This document shows, piece after piece, positions 55,575 through 63,806 of a stretch of DNA of 64,000 nt. The stretch's first letter is position 1. The number at the start of each line of letters is the position of its first letter. The stretch spans positions 40,405 through 104,404 of the forward strand of contig JAGWAS010000010.1 in NCBI GenBank assembly GCA_021296235.1. Reading direction: 5' to 3'. Made by a program: the position numbers and the translations under genes. The notes beneath the pieces are model-generated. The model did no database searches. It saw only the letters and a program-made list of their open reading frames with translations, and was not told the origin of the DNA. The stretch is from Paracoccaceae bacterium (GTDB taxonomy: Bacteria; Pseudomonadota; Alphaproteobacteria; Rhodobacterales; Rhodobacteraceae).

Positions 55575-56471
55575 TCACCAACGAACCTTGGCGAGCGCAA
55601 TGAAGAGGTTCGCTATTACAAGGATTATGACGAGGGTGAACAGCGAAAGGGTCGCGCCGTAACCCCATTTGATGAAACTGAAGGTCTGCTGCCAAGAATA
55701 TAGGGACAGTGTGTAGGTGGCGGTGCCCGGTCCGCCGCTGGTCATAACGAAGACATAGTCGAACATGCGGAAGATATCGATGCCGCGGATCAACGTCGCC
55801 ACCGCTATGACTTTGCTCAACAGCGGCAAAGTGATTCTCCGGAAGGTCATGAACGCGGAAGCGCCATCCAGCATCGCCGCTTCGTAGGGTTCGCTGGGCA
55901 ATGAACGCAATCCGGCAAGAAAAATCAGCACCATAAAAGGTGTCCACTGCCAGATGTCCGCGAGCATGACGCCCCACAGCGCAAGAGAGCCCGTGGCCAG
56001 TATGGGCGTCGTCTTGTCGAGTATCCCGAAGATCTCCAGAACATAGGTGAGGACACCAAATTCCGCATCCTCAATCAGCAAATACATCATTCCGACGATG
56101 GCAGGTGGCACAACCAACGTCAGCGTCAGGATTGAGCGCAGAAAGCCGAATCCGAACTCCTCGGCGTCCAGCAGCAACGCTATTGCCATGCCAAGCACCA
56201 GTTCAACCAACAGCACGACAGTGAAGTAGAACATTGTCGTGCCGAGTGCCTCCCACATTCGCGAATCAGAAAACAACATCCTCCAGTTTTCGAAACCGAC
56301 ATACTCAAGACGGCGGCGAAACGGAGCGTATTCATGAAAGCTCAGCCAGATGTTGTAAATTAGGGGGATTATCGTGAATGCAACGAGCATGGCGACAAGC
56401 GGAAGCATCCAAACCAGTGGCCGGTCGGCAGAAAGGACACCAAGCTTCAATTCACCCCCCAAGATTCCCAA
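55575..56471 (-). CDS. ABC transporter permease, MalF/UgpA type
   Basis: A 298-residue inner-membrane permease with six helices. The family phrase PLIYNIWLSFHEYAPFRRR follows TM1 and the EAA loop reads YEAAMLDGASAFMTFRRITLPLL. First gene of the CUT1 operon. The operon promoter must lie in the roughly 110 bases between its start and the decayed glpR. No SorC site could be defined. Confidence 0.92.
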   Translation of the reverse strand: MGILGGELKLGVLSADRPLVWMLPLVAMLVAFTIIPLIYNIWLSFHEYAPFRRRLEYVGFENWRMLFSDSRMWEALGTTMFYFTVVLLVELVLGMAIALLLDAEEFGFGFLRSILTLTLVVPPAIVGMMYLLIEDAEFGVLTYVLEIFGILDKTTPILATGSLALWGVMLADIWQWTPFMVLIFLAGLRSLPSEPYEAAMLDGASAFMTFRRITLPLLSKVIAVATLIRGIDIFRMFDYVFVMTSGGPGTATYTLSLYSWQQTFSFIKWGYGATLSLFTLVIILVIANLFIALAKVRW

Positions 56472-56546
56472 GCAAGATGCATGTCCCCACTAACCGATAG
56501 CATCAATTCCATTGGAACACAACTTTTCCCTCCGGTGCCAAATTTG

Positions 56547-56880
56547 TCAAATTGAGCTTTTCGAACGGCCGCGATCATTGGCTCGATATTGCCGAACTAT
56601 TTTCTGCGGCAATCGGTTCATTTCCACTTGATTCAGCTTGCGCCGGACGGTGCAATTGCAATTTTTTGCGGAAATAGTTTGCCGTGCACCGTCATGGATG
56701 TTCCCCATGATGCCGCATTCGGCAAGGTCCCGGGGACGCTGGCGGGCGGTTTGAGTTGCCATCTTCGAAACGGAACGCAAGATCTTTGATTTCAACGATG
56801 TCCGGTGTGCAAATCAACCCAAGGATTGAATGGCACCGTGATCGATCCCTCCAACCATGTCGCCGTCTGCCTGCGCAGGC
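56547..56880 (-). pseudogene. Decayed second copy of the glpR 5' half
   Basis: Minus-strand translation in two frames parallels intact GlpR: CHSILGLICTPDIVEIKDLA for QSILDLIRAQGIVEVEDLA in the start region, then RDLAECGIMGNIHDGARQ for RELAECGVIRRTHGGARQ, and RRKLNQVEM for RRKLNHEEK. Frameshifts and a lost start make it non-functional. Similarity at the DNA level continues into the upstream region (see 56906-56947). It is transcribed away from glpV, the orientation expected for an ancestral divergent glpR/glpV pair. Confidence 0.8.
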
Positions 56881-56947
56881 GTTCAATTTTGGAGCGGTCA
56901 ATGCTCAAATCTTCATTTGATCTTTGTTTGCATTTATTTTATCATCA
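56610..56947. repeat. Direct repeat copy of the glpR 5' end and upstream region
   Basis: Matches about 44830-45160 in the same orientation. Long shared runs include ccgcattcggcaag, gacgcaagatctt, aaatcttcatttgatctt and ttttatcatca. The copies have diverged by substitutions and small indels, so the duplication is old. The 11.7 kb between them holds the second carbohydrate cluster. Confidence 0.75.
56906..56947. promoter_or_regulatory. Candidate GlpR operator upstream of glpV
   Basis: Forty-two bases nearly identical to 45120-45160 upstream of glpR: CAAATCTTCATTTGATCTT is exact, then TGTTTGCATTT versus CGTTTACATTT, and TTTTATCATCA. It ends 47 bases before the glpV ATG. It is a likely shared repressor site controlling glycerol uptake. 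Confidence 0.6.
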
Positions 56948-56994
56948 AAGTCAGGACGTTTTTACCATAAATGAAAATCAAGAGGAGGTGCAAC

Positions 56995-58734
56995 ATGCGC
57001 AGAATTGTTCTTTCCGCCGTTTCCGCGGCGGTCGCAATGTCAGTTCAAACTGCCGCCCAAGCCGATATGGATGCGGCCAAGAAGTGGGTGAACGAAGAGT
57101 TCCAGCCTTCGGTTTTATCTCGCGACGAGCAAATGTCGGAACTTCAATGGTTTATTGAAGCTGCGGCGCCGTATGCGGGCATGGAAATCAATGTGCTTTC
57201 GGAAGGCATTCCAACACATGGCTATGAATCCGATGTTCTGACCACTGCGTTCGAGGACATTACCGGCATTAAGGTCAATCACCAGATTTTGGGCGAAGGT
57301 GAAGTGGTGCAGGCGGTTCAGACCCAGATGCAAACAGGTCGCAATCTCTATGACGGGTATGTCAATGACTCCGATCTGATCGGTACGCATTCCCGATTGC
57401 AGTTGGCCTACAACCTCTCCGAAATGATGGCAGGCGAATGGTCGGCAACGACTTCGCCCACCTTGGATCTCGACGACTTCATGGGCATCCAGTTCACCAC
57501 CGGGCCGGATGGCAATCTCTACCAGTTGCCTGACCAGCAGTTTGCAAATTTGTATTGGTTTCGGAAGGACTGGTTCGATCGCGAAGATCTGAAAGCCGCA
57601 TTCAATGAGAAATATGGCTATGAACTTGGCGTGCCGGTGAATTGGTCGGCCTATGAAGATATCGCGGAGTTCTTCAGCAACGATGTGCAGGAGGTCGATG
57701 GTGTTCGCATCTATGGCCACATGGATTATGGCAAGCGGGCTCCGGATCTCGGCTGGCGGATGACCGATGCTTGGTTGTCCATGGCCGGTGCAGGTTCAAT
57801 CGGTGAACCCAATGGAATTCCGGTTGACGAATGGGGAATTCGGATGGAGGCAGGCACCTGCAACCCGGTCGGCGCATCCGTGTCGCGGGGTGGTGCAGCC
57901 AACGGTCCGGCGGCTGTCTATGCGATTCGCAAGTGGGACGAGTGGCTCCGGAATTATGCACCACCAGGGGCGGCATCCTACGATTTCTACCAGTCCTTGC
58001 CAGCGCTCAGCCAAGGCAACGTTGCTCAGCAGATTTTCTGGTACACGGCCTTCACCGCTGACATGGTGAAGCCACAATCCGAGGGCAACAATACGGTTGA
58101 TGGAGAGGGCAATCCGCTTTGGAGGATGGCACCATCGCCGCATGGCCCGTACTGGGAAGATGGGCAAAAGGTCGGTTATCAGGATGTGGGCTCGTGGACT
58201 TTCCTCAAGTCGACACCTTCCGACCGCGCACAGGCTGCTTGGCTCTACGCCCAGTTCGTGACCTCAAAGACAGTGGATGTGAAGAAGAGCCATGTCGGCT
58301 TGACATTCATTCGCGACAGTTCGGTCAACCACGAGAGTTTCACCGAACGTTCCTCAAAGCTTGGAGGTCTCATCGAGTTTTATCGATCGCCGGATCGCGT
58401 CCGTTGGTCGCCGACCGGCATTAATGTGCCCGACTATCCGAAGCTGGCCCAGATCTGGTGGCAGCAAATCGGAGACGTCAACTCCGGTGCATTCACGCCG
58501 CAGGAGGCCATGGACCGCCTTGCCGGAGAGATGGACATTACGATGGCCCGCATGCAGGCAGCTGACGAGGCTGCAGGCGTTTATGGCGGTTGCGGTCCGC
58601 GACTCAACGATGAGAGCGACCCGGGCTATTGGCTCGATCAACCCGGCTCACCCAAGGCCAAACTCGACAATGAAAAGCCGCAGGGCATGACTGTCGACTA
58701 CGACGAGCTTGTTGCGCGCTGGCAGTCGCAGTGA
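56995..58734 (+). CDS. glpV: Glycerol ABC transporter substrate-binding protein
   Basis: A 579-residue periplasmic receptor with a Sec signal (MRRIVLSAVSAAVAMSVQTAAQA). The mature region starts AAKKWVNEEFQPSVLSRDEQ and continues with INVLSEGIPTHGYESDVLT, DGYVNDSDLIGTH and LPDQQFANLYWFRKDWFDR, a pattern I associate with GlpV of the Rhizobium glycerol importer (GlpSTPQUV). It binds glycerol and delivers it to GlpPQ. GGAGGTG lies seven bases before the ATG at 56995. The order here is V-S-T-P-Q-U, with the receptor first and a hairpin after it. Confidence 0.9.
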   Translation: MRRIVLSAVSAAVAMSVQTAAQADMDAAKKWVNEEFQPSVLSRDEQMSELQWFIEAAAPYAGMEINVLSEGIPTHGYESDVLTTAFEDITGIKVNHQILGEGEVVQAVQTQMQTGRNLYDGYVNDSDLIGTHSRLQLAYNLSEMMAGEWSATTSPTLDLDDFMGIQFTTGPDGNLYQLPDQQFANLYWFRKDWFDREDLKAAFNEKYGYELGVPVNWSAYEDIAEFFSNDVQEVDGVRIYGHMDYGKRAPDLGWRMTDAWLSMAGAGSIGEPNGIPVDEWGIRMEAGTCNPVGASVSRGGAANGPAAVYAIRKWDEWLRNYAPPGAASYDFYQSLPALSQGNVAQQIFWYTAFTADMVKPQSEGNNTVDGEGNPLWRMAPSPHGPYWEDGQKVGYQDVGSWTFLKSTPSDRAQAAWLYAQFVTSKTVDVKKSHVGLTFIRDSSVNHESFTERSSKLGGLIEFYRSPDRVRWSPTGINVPDYPKLAQIWWQQIGDVNSGAFTPQEAMDRLAGEMDITMARMQAADEAAGVYGGCGPRLNDESDPGYWLDQPGSPKAKLDNEKPQGMTVDYDELVARWQSQ

Positions 58735-58749
58735 TCTAGATGCAGGTGA

Positions 58750-58775
58750 GGGCCGCCGGAGGTATCCGGCGGCCC
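58750..58775 (+). promoter_or_regulatory. Intercistronic hairpin after glpV
   Basis: Perfect 11-base GC-rich arms (GGGCCGCCGGA and TCCGGCGGCCC) around a GGTA loop, 15 bases after the glpV stop and 29 bases before the glpS start. No T-run. It probably protects the receptor mRNA or reduces downstream transcription, like the hairpin in the TRAP operon. Confidence 0.75.
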
Positions 58776-58804
58776 CACAGCCCTTGGTGGGGCAGGTTGC
58801 GGCG

Positions 58805-59866
58805 ATGATAGAACTCAAAAATGTCAGCAAACGTGTGGGCAAAGTTGTTCACATCAAGCCGACAACTCTCCGGCTGGAAGCTGGACAATTCAACGTTCTT
58901 CTTGGGGCAACCGGATCCGGAAAAACTTCTCTGATCAAACTGATCGCCGGACTTGACCCATTGGCAAGTGGCCGGATCATTTTGGACGGTCAGGATGTTA
59001 CGCGACTCAATACCCAGAAGCGCAACATAAGTCTCGTTCATCAGTTTTTTGTAAATTATCCGCACATGACGGTGTTTGAAAATATTGCTTCCCCATTGCG
59101 GGTTGCGGGCATGGCAAAAAGCGAAATCGAAAGCCGGGTGGAAGAGGCGGCAGGTCTTCTGCAACTGGTTCCGGTGCTTATGCGCCGCCCCCATGAATTG
59201 TCGGGTGGCCAGCAGCAACGCACGGCTTTGGCACGGGCGATTGCGAAGGAAAGTCGCGCGGTATTTCTGGACGAACCGCTTGCGAATCTTGACTACAAGC
59301 TGCGCGAAGAGCTTCGGGAACAACTGCCGGAACTGTTTTCCGACCGCGGTTGCGTGGTGGTTTATGCCACATCCGAGCCAGAGGAGGCATTGCTCTTCGG
59401 CGGCAATGCCGCATTGATGAATGATGGGCATGTCACGCAATTCGGTCCAACCGCAGATATCTATCGCAATCCCGACAATCTCACGGCGGCGCGCATATTC
59501 TCCAATCCGCCAATCAATGCCGTGGGAGTGGTCAAGAAGGGCGCTCAAGCTCACTTGGAATGCGGCGCATGTTGGGGTCTTGAAGGTGCGGCCGCGCGGT
59601 TGCCCGATGGCAAGTATACCATGGCGGTTCGTGCACATCGCGTGCTGCCGATGCGAACCGGAAACGCTGACGTGGCATTGAACGGACGGGTGATTGTCAC
59701 CGAACTCTCCGGTTCTGAATCAAGCGCTCATTTTCAACTGGGCAGCAACGCATGGGTGTCACTTGCCGGCGGCGTTCATCCGTACAGTGTCGGCGAAAAT
59801 CATACATTTTACATGAATCCTTGCCATTGCCGCTATTTTGCGCCGGACGGCAGGCGGGCAGTCTGA
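58805..59866 (+). CDS. glpS: Glycerol ABC transporter ATP-binding protein GlpS
   Basis: A 353-residue ATPase. Walker A GATGSGKTS (residues 34-42), Q-loop VHQFFVNYP, signature LSGGQQQR (132-139) and Walker B FLDEP (Asp156/Glu157) are present. At the H-loop it reads YATSEPEEAL, with Ser190 where a catalytic His is expected, so its own ATP site is compromised. A TOBE-like C-terminus follows. It must pair with GlpT to form one good and one degenerate site. The start at 58805 is chosen for family fit, as the frame is open upstream. Confidence 0.9.
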   Translation: MIELKNVSKRVGKVVHIKPTTLRLEAGQFNVLLGATGSGKTSLIKLIAGLDPLASGRIILDGQDVTRLNTQKRNISLVHQFFVNYPHMTVFENIASPLRVAGMAKSEIESRVEEAAGLLQLVPVLMRRPHELSGGQQQRTALARAIAKESRAVFLDEPLANLDYKLREELREQLPELFSDRGCVVVYATSEPEEALLFGGNAALMNDGHVTQFGPTADIYRNPDNLTAARIFSNPPINAVGVVKKGAQAHLECGACWGLEGAAARLPDGKYTMAVRAHRVLPMRTGNADVALNGRVIVTELSGSESSAHFQLGSNAWVSLAGGVHPYSVGENHTFYMNPCHCRYFAPDGRRAV

Positions 59867-59867
59867 C

Positions 59868-60941
59868 ATGGCGCAAGTCACGCTATCAGGCCTGAGGCAC
59901 AGCTACCTTCCGGATCCGAAGGAAGGGCAGGACTACGCGCTGAAGGAAATTGATATCACATGGAGGGATGGTGGGGCCTATGCACTGCTCGGTCCGTCAG
60001 GATGCGGCAAGACCACGCTGCTCAACATCATCTCGGGATTGATTGTCCCCACCGAAGGTGCCGTGCTGTTTGATGACAGGGATGTAACTGCAGATCCACC
60101 GGATCGGCGCAACATAGCGCAGGTGTTTCAGTTCCCCGTCATCTACGACAACATGACGGTTCGGGAAAATCTCTCGTTCCCGCTCAGGAATCGCGGAGTT
60201 GAACCAGGTTTGATTGAGCAGCGTGTGCGGGAAACTGCCAACATGCTTGATGTGACCGGGATCCTTGATCGCCGTGCGTCGGGTCTCAACCCCGACAACA
60301 AGCAAAAAATCTCAATGGGAAGGGCACTTGTCCGTGAAGATGTGAACGTGGTCATGTTCGATGAGCCGCTGACGGTAATTGACCCGCATCTCAAATGGAA
60401 ACTGCGCTCGAAGCTCAAGGAACTGCACCACCGCGTCAAGGCGACAATGATCTATGTGACACACGACCAAACTGAGGCACTGACTTTCGCCGACGAGGTC
60501 GTCGTGATGCAGGAAGGTGAAGTGGTTCAGATTGGCACGCCGGTGGAATTGTTTGAACGGCCACAACATACTTTCGTGGGACACTTCATTGGTTCGCCGG
60601 GCATGAACATTCTCCCCTGCGAAGCGCGCAAAAACAGCGCACTTTTCGAAGGGCATGAGGTTGCACTTGAAGGTCCATTGGGCGGGCAGGCTGGCGAGCT
60701 TACCTTGGGCATACGACCGGAACATGTATTGATTGCCGAAGACGGCATTCCGGCGACCGTTGCCAAGGTTGCCGATGCCGGACGCCACTTCATTATTGAT
60801 GCGGTGGTCGGCAAGTCCGTCGTAAAGGTTGTGGATTCTCGGAATCCGCCTGAGAAAGGGAGCATCATTCATCTGCATTTTCGTCCCGAAAGGAGTCGCG
60901 TCTACCGGGATGGTTGGATTGCGACGGAACCGAGAACATGA
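59868..60941 (+). CDS. glpT: Glycerol ABC transporter ATP-binding protein GlpT
   Basis: A 357-residue ATPase with Walker A GPSGCGKTT (residues 42-50), Q-loop FQFPVIYDNM, Walker B MFDEP (Asp165/Glu166) and switch His199 (YVTHDQTEAL). The signature motif is replaced by SGLNPDNKQKISMGR, without LSGGQ. It complements GlpS, which keeps LSGGQ but lacks the His. It starts one base after the glpS stop, and its stop overlaps the glpP start (ATGA). The symbol follows the Rhizobium nomenclature; it is unrelated to the E. coli GlpT antiporter. Confidence 0.9.
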   Translation: MAQVTLSGLRHSYLPDPKEGQDYALKEIDITWRDGGAYALLGPSGCGKTTLLNIISGLIVPTEGAVLFDDRDVTADPPDRRNIAQVFQFPVIYDNMTVRENLSFPLRNRGVEPGLIEQRVRETANMLDVTGILDRRASGLNPDNKQKISMGRALVREDVNVVMFDEPLTVIDPHLKWKLRSKLKELHHRVKATMIYVTHDQTEALTFADEVVVMQEGEVVQIGTPVELFERPQHTFVGHFIGSPGMNILPCEARKNSALFEGHEVALEGPLGGQAGELTLGIRPEHVLIAEDGIPATVAKVADAGRHFIIDAVVGKSVVKVVDSRNPPEKGSIIHLHFRPERSRVYRDGWIATEPRT

Positions 60942-61801
60942 AAACCGAAAATCAAAAGGCGTGGTTGTTCGTTCTGCCGGTACTGTTTCTGGTGGCGTTC
61001 AACGCGCTGGTTCCAATGATGACAGTTGTCAACTATTCGGTTCAGGAAACCTTCGGCAACAATCAGTTCTTCTGGCAAGGCTTGGACTGGTTTGAGCAGA
61101 TACTGCGGTCCGATCGGTTCCACGCCGCTCTTGGGCGACAGTTCCTGTTCACTGCGACAATTCTCGCCATAGAAGTGCCATTGGGGATCATCATTGCCCT
61201 GTCAATGCCGCGGCAGGGAATTTGGGTGTCGGTCTGTCTTGTGCTGATGGCCCTTCCGATGCTCATTCCGTGGAATGTCGTGGGAGCCATGTGGAATATC
61301 TTCGCTCTGCCGAAAATAGGCATGCTGGGATATTTCATGAATGACGTTCTTGGCGTGTCTTATGACATGACGCAGGATCCTCTTGCAGCTTGGATCACTG
61401 TCGTTGCCATGGATGTTTGGCATTGGACATCGCTTGTTGTGCTGCTGTGCTATGCCGGATTGATGTCAATCCCCGATGCCTACTACCAAGCAGCCAAGAT
61501 TGACGGTGCCTCGGCCTGGTCAGTGTTTCGTCACATCCAATTGCCGAAAATGAAGACGGTTCTGACCATTGCGGTTCTTCTCCGCTTCATGGACAGTTTC
61601 AACATTTACACCGAGCCATTTGTGTTGACTGGCGGTGGTCCCGGAAACTCAACCACGTTGCTGTCCATCGATTTGGTGAAAATTGCCCTCGGTCAGTTCG
61701 ATCTGGGGCCGGCAGCGGCAATGAGCCTAATCTATTTCGCCATCACGCTGCTGGTTAGCTGGGTATTCTACACATTGATGACCAAGGATGATCGACGATG
61801 A
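60938..61801 (+). CDS. glpP: Glycerol ABC transporter permease GlpP
   Basis: A 287-residue inner-membrane permease with six helices. The first helix is WLFVLPVLFLVAFNALVPMM, the segment NYSVQETFGNNQFFWQG lies after it, and the EAA loop reads YQAAKIDGASAWSVFRHIQLP, which docks to the GlpS/GlpT ATPases. Starts with a four-base overlap (ATGA) on the glpT stop and overlaps glpQ by four bases. Confidence 0.9.
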   Translation: MKTENQKAWLFVLPVLFLVAFNALVPMMTVVNYSVQETFGNNQFFWQGLDWFEQILRSDRFHAALGRQFLFTATILAIEVPLGIIIALSMPRQGIWVSVCLVLMALPMLIPWNVVGAMWNIFALPKIGMLGYFMNDVLGVSYDMTQDPLAAWITVVAMDVWHWTSLVVLLCYAGLMSIPDAYYQAAKIDGASAWSVFRHIQLPKMKTVLTIAVLLRFMDSFNIYTEPFVLTGGGPGNSTTLLSIDLVKIALGQFDLGPAAAMSLIYFAITLLVSWVFYTLMTKDDRR

Positions 61802-62595
61802 GAAAACGCGGCATAATTCCTGTGGTCTACATCCTGTTTTTGGTTCTTCCGATCTATTGGCTGGTCTCCATGAGCTTCAAAACCACCAACGAGATCCTGG
61901 CAGGGTTTTCGCTCTTCCCGCAGACCTTCACAATCGACAGCTACATCGCAATTTTCACCGATTCGACATGGTATTGGGGATACATCAATTCGATCATCTA
62001 CGTTTCGCTCAACACGGTTCTTTCGGTAACCGTGGCCCTGCCTGCAGCCTATGCTTTTTCCCGCTACCGTTTTCTGGGGGACAAGCAGCTGTTCTTCTGG
62101 TTGTTGACCAATCGCATGGCGCCTGCCGCCGTGTTTGCGCTCCCATTCTTTCAACTCTATTCCTCAATCCAGCTTTTTGACACTCATCTTGCCGTCGCCT
62201 TGGCTCACACACTCTTCAACGTGCCGCTGGCGGTCTGGATACTTGAGGGTTTCATGCGCGGCATTCCCAAGGAGCTTGACGAGACCGCCTATGTGGACGG
62301 GTATGCCTTCCCTCATTTCTTCGTCAAGATATTCCTGCCCAACATCAAGGCGGGCATCGGTGTAACGGCGTTCTTCTGCTTCATGTTCTCATGGGTCGAA
62401 ATGCTTCTGGCCAAAACCCTGACCGCTGTTGAGGCGAAGCCAATCGCAGCGGTCATGACTCGGACCGCGTCCAGTGCCGGATATGAACTCGGATTGCTGG
62501 CCGCAGCAGGAACTCTCACAATCATTCCGGGTGCCATCGTCATTTGGTTTGTGCGCAACTACATCGCTCGCGGTTTTGCACTGGGAAGGGTTTGA
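61798..62595 (+). CDS. glpQ: Glycerol ABC transporter permease GlpQ
   Basis: A 265-residue inner-membrane permease with six helices, pairing with GlpP. Landmarks are LPIYWLVSMSFKTTNEIL after helix I and the EAA loop LDETAYVDGYAFPHFFVKIFLP. The final helices contain SSAGYELGLLAAAG. The name is from the Rhizobium operon and does not denote the E. coli glycerophosphodiesterase. Overlaps glpP (ATGA) and ends one base before glpU. Confidence 0.9.
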   Translation: MRKRGIIPVVYILFLVLPIYWLVSMSFKTTNEILAGFSLFPQTFTIDSYIAIFTDSTWYWGYINSIIYVSLNTVLSVTVALPAAYAFSRYRFLGDKQLFFWLLTNRMAPAAVFALPFFQLYSSIQLFDTHLAVALAHTLFNVPLAVWILEGFMRGIPKELDETAYVDGYAFPHFFVKIFLPNIKAGIGVTAFFCFMFSWVEMLLAKTLTAVEAKPIAAVMTRTASSAGYELGLLAAAGTLTIIPGAIVIWFVRNYIARGFALGRV

Positions 62596-62596
62596 C

Positions 62597-62998
62597 ATGC
62601 GGTTGCTCATCCCGTGCATCCTGCTTTCCGGTCCGGCATTTGCTCAGGCGAAATCTGGATGGGGCAATGTCGGAAAGCAGGAGGAAAAGGGGTTTTCCTG
62701 GACGGATCCTCTTTGGCCTGAATTCTGGATGGCCTGGACACCCGCAACACTTGCTGTTTTTGTCGTGATTTTCTCGGCCATTGCGACTGTGGGCGTTCTT
62801 GAGGTCGTCCGCTTCCGGGACGGCCTTGAACGGCGGGGCATTCTTGGTCTCACGACGACGCTGGGTGACCGGCTGTTCATCACACTTCTTGGCTCGGTCT
62901 ACATTTTTCTCGGGTGGCTGGGCATTTTTGGGCAACCCATATGGGCTCCGCTATTCGCCGCGGTTGCTTGGGGTGTGTTCGTGTTCTGGCGGATCTGA
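62597..62998 (+). CDS. glpU: DUF2160 membrane protein of the glycerol transporter operon (GlpU)
   Basis: A 133-residue protein with a signal-like first segment (MRLLIPCILLSGPAFAQA) and three hydrophobic helices, about residues 45-65, 94-112 and 115-130. The blocks FSWTDPLWPEFWMAWTPATL and GDRLFITLLGSVYIFLGWLG fit DUF2160, found with glycerol-type ABC transporters. Its role is not established. It starts one base after glpQ and ends the operon. Confidence 0.85.
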   Translation: MRLLIPCILLSGPAFAQAKSGWGNVGKQEEKGFSWTDPLWPEFWMAWTPATLAVFVVIFSAIATVGVLEVVRFRDGLERRGILGLTTTLGDRLFITLLGSVYIFLGWLGIFGQPIWAPLFAAVAWGVFVFWRI

Positions 62999-63341
62999 TG
63001 GAGAGCCAGCGCCCTTTTTGAACGGTATCCGGGCAGAATTCGGCAACTCTTGCCACTCCAGTAGTGTCGATGCCCGTGCCCGGAAGTTGTCGCCTGTTGG
63101 GCCTTCAGCAAGCACATAATTTGTGATCGGGTTCAGGCCTGTGGCTCCCAAAGCATGGCGTTGGTTTTGGTACCGATCATTTTGCACGGAGTCTGGGTTC
63201 GATCGATCATTCGGCAGGCGGCCCCAAAATTCACTGTGGAATTGACCACCGCCGCAGCACCGACCTGAATTCATTGAGCATCTGTGGCAATATTGAAGAA
63301 CGACAGTCGGAAGGAAATGGCTCGGCGACTTCCCCAAGAAC
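62999..63341. other. Intergenic region after the glycerol operon
   Basis: About 340 bases without a recognised gene or convincing terminator. It leads into the dead ATPase sequence. Confidence 0.4.
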
Positions 63342-63619
63342 ATGACTGCAATTGACAACAGATTCGTTGGCAACAAGATTGTTGGAAAAAGAGTGGAAGC
63401 AATTTGATCGAATGAGATGAGTTCTTCGAGCAAGAACAGGAACTCAAAGCATTGGAGGAACGGTTGCGGGACCAAACCCACGTGCCACCGACAGCACGAC
63501 GTCGGATTGGAAAGACGAGTCTTGTTCGAGAATTGCAACGCCGGTTGACGGCAACTATCGGTTCATTTCCGGAATCCTCGAAGATTGGTATCGCAGCCGC
63601 TACAGGCAGCTCTTTGTGA
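63342..63619 (+). pseudogene. N-terminal remnant of a P-loop ATPase
   Basis: A start MTAIDNRFVGNKIVGKRVEAI is followed by a stop. One frame over it continues FFEQEQELKALEERLRDQTH then VPPTARRRIGKTSLVRELQR, resembling bacterial ATPases whose N-terminus runs NPFVxGxxVxxxxFFxRExEL and then GPRRIGKTSLVREL. The P-loop's first Gly is lost and the frame ends at 63617. It is too degraded to work. It probably accompanies the transposase at the window end. Confidence 0.55.
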
Positions 63620-63806
63620 GTCTGCCTATTCGGAAGCACGGAAAGCTTGAGACGGATCGAAGGTAATAGGGGCAACTTACCGGGAATGACCGGAGGTTTT
63701 TTTTCGACACTCTTGGAAATCGCGATCGGTTCTGGAGTGCGACACTGCCGGTCGCTCCCTGCCGGGTGCGTTGTTGGGTTGCGGAGTGTTTTGACGGTGA
63801 GTGTTT

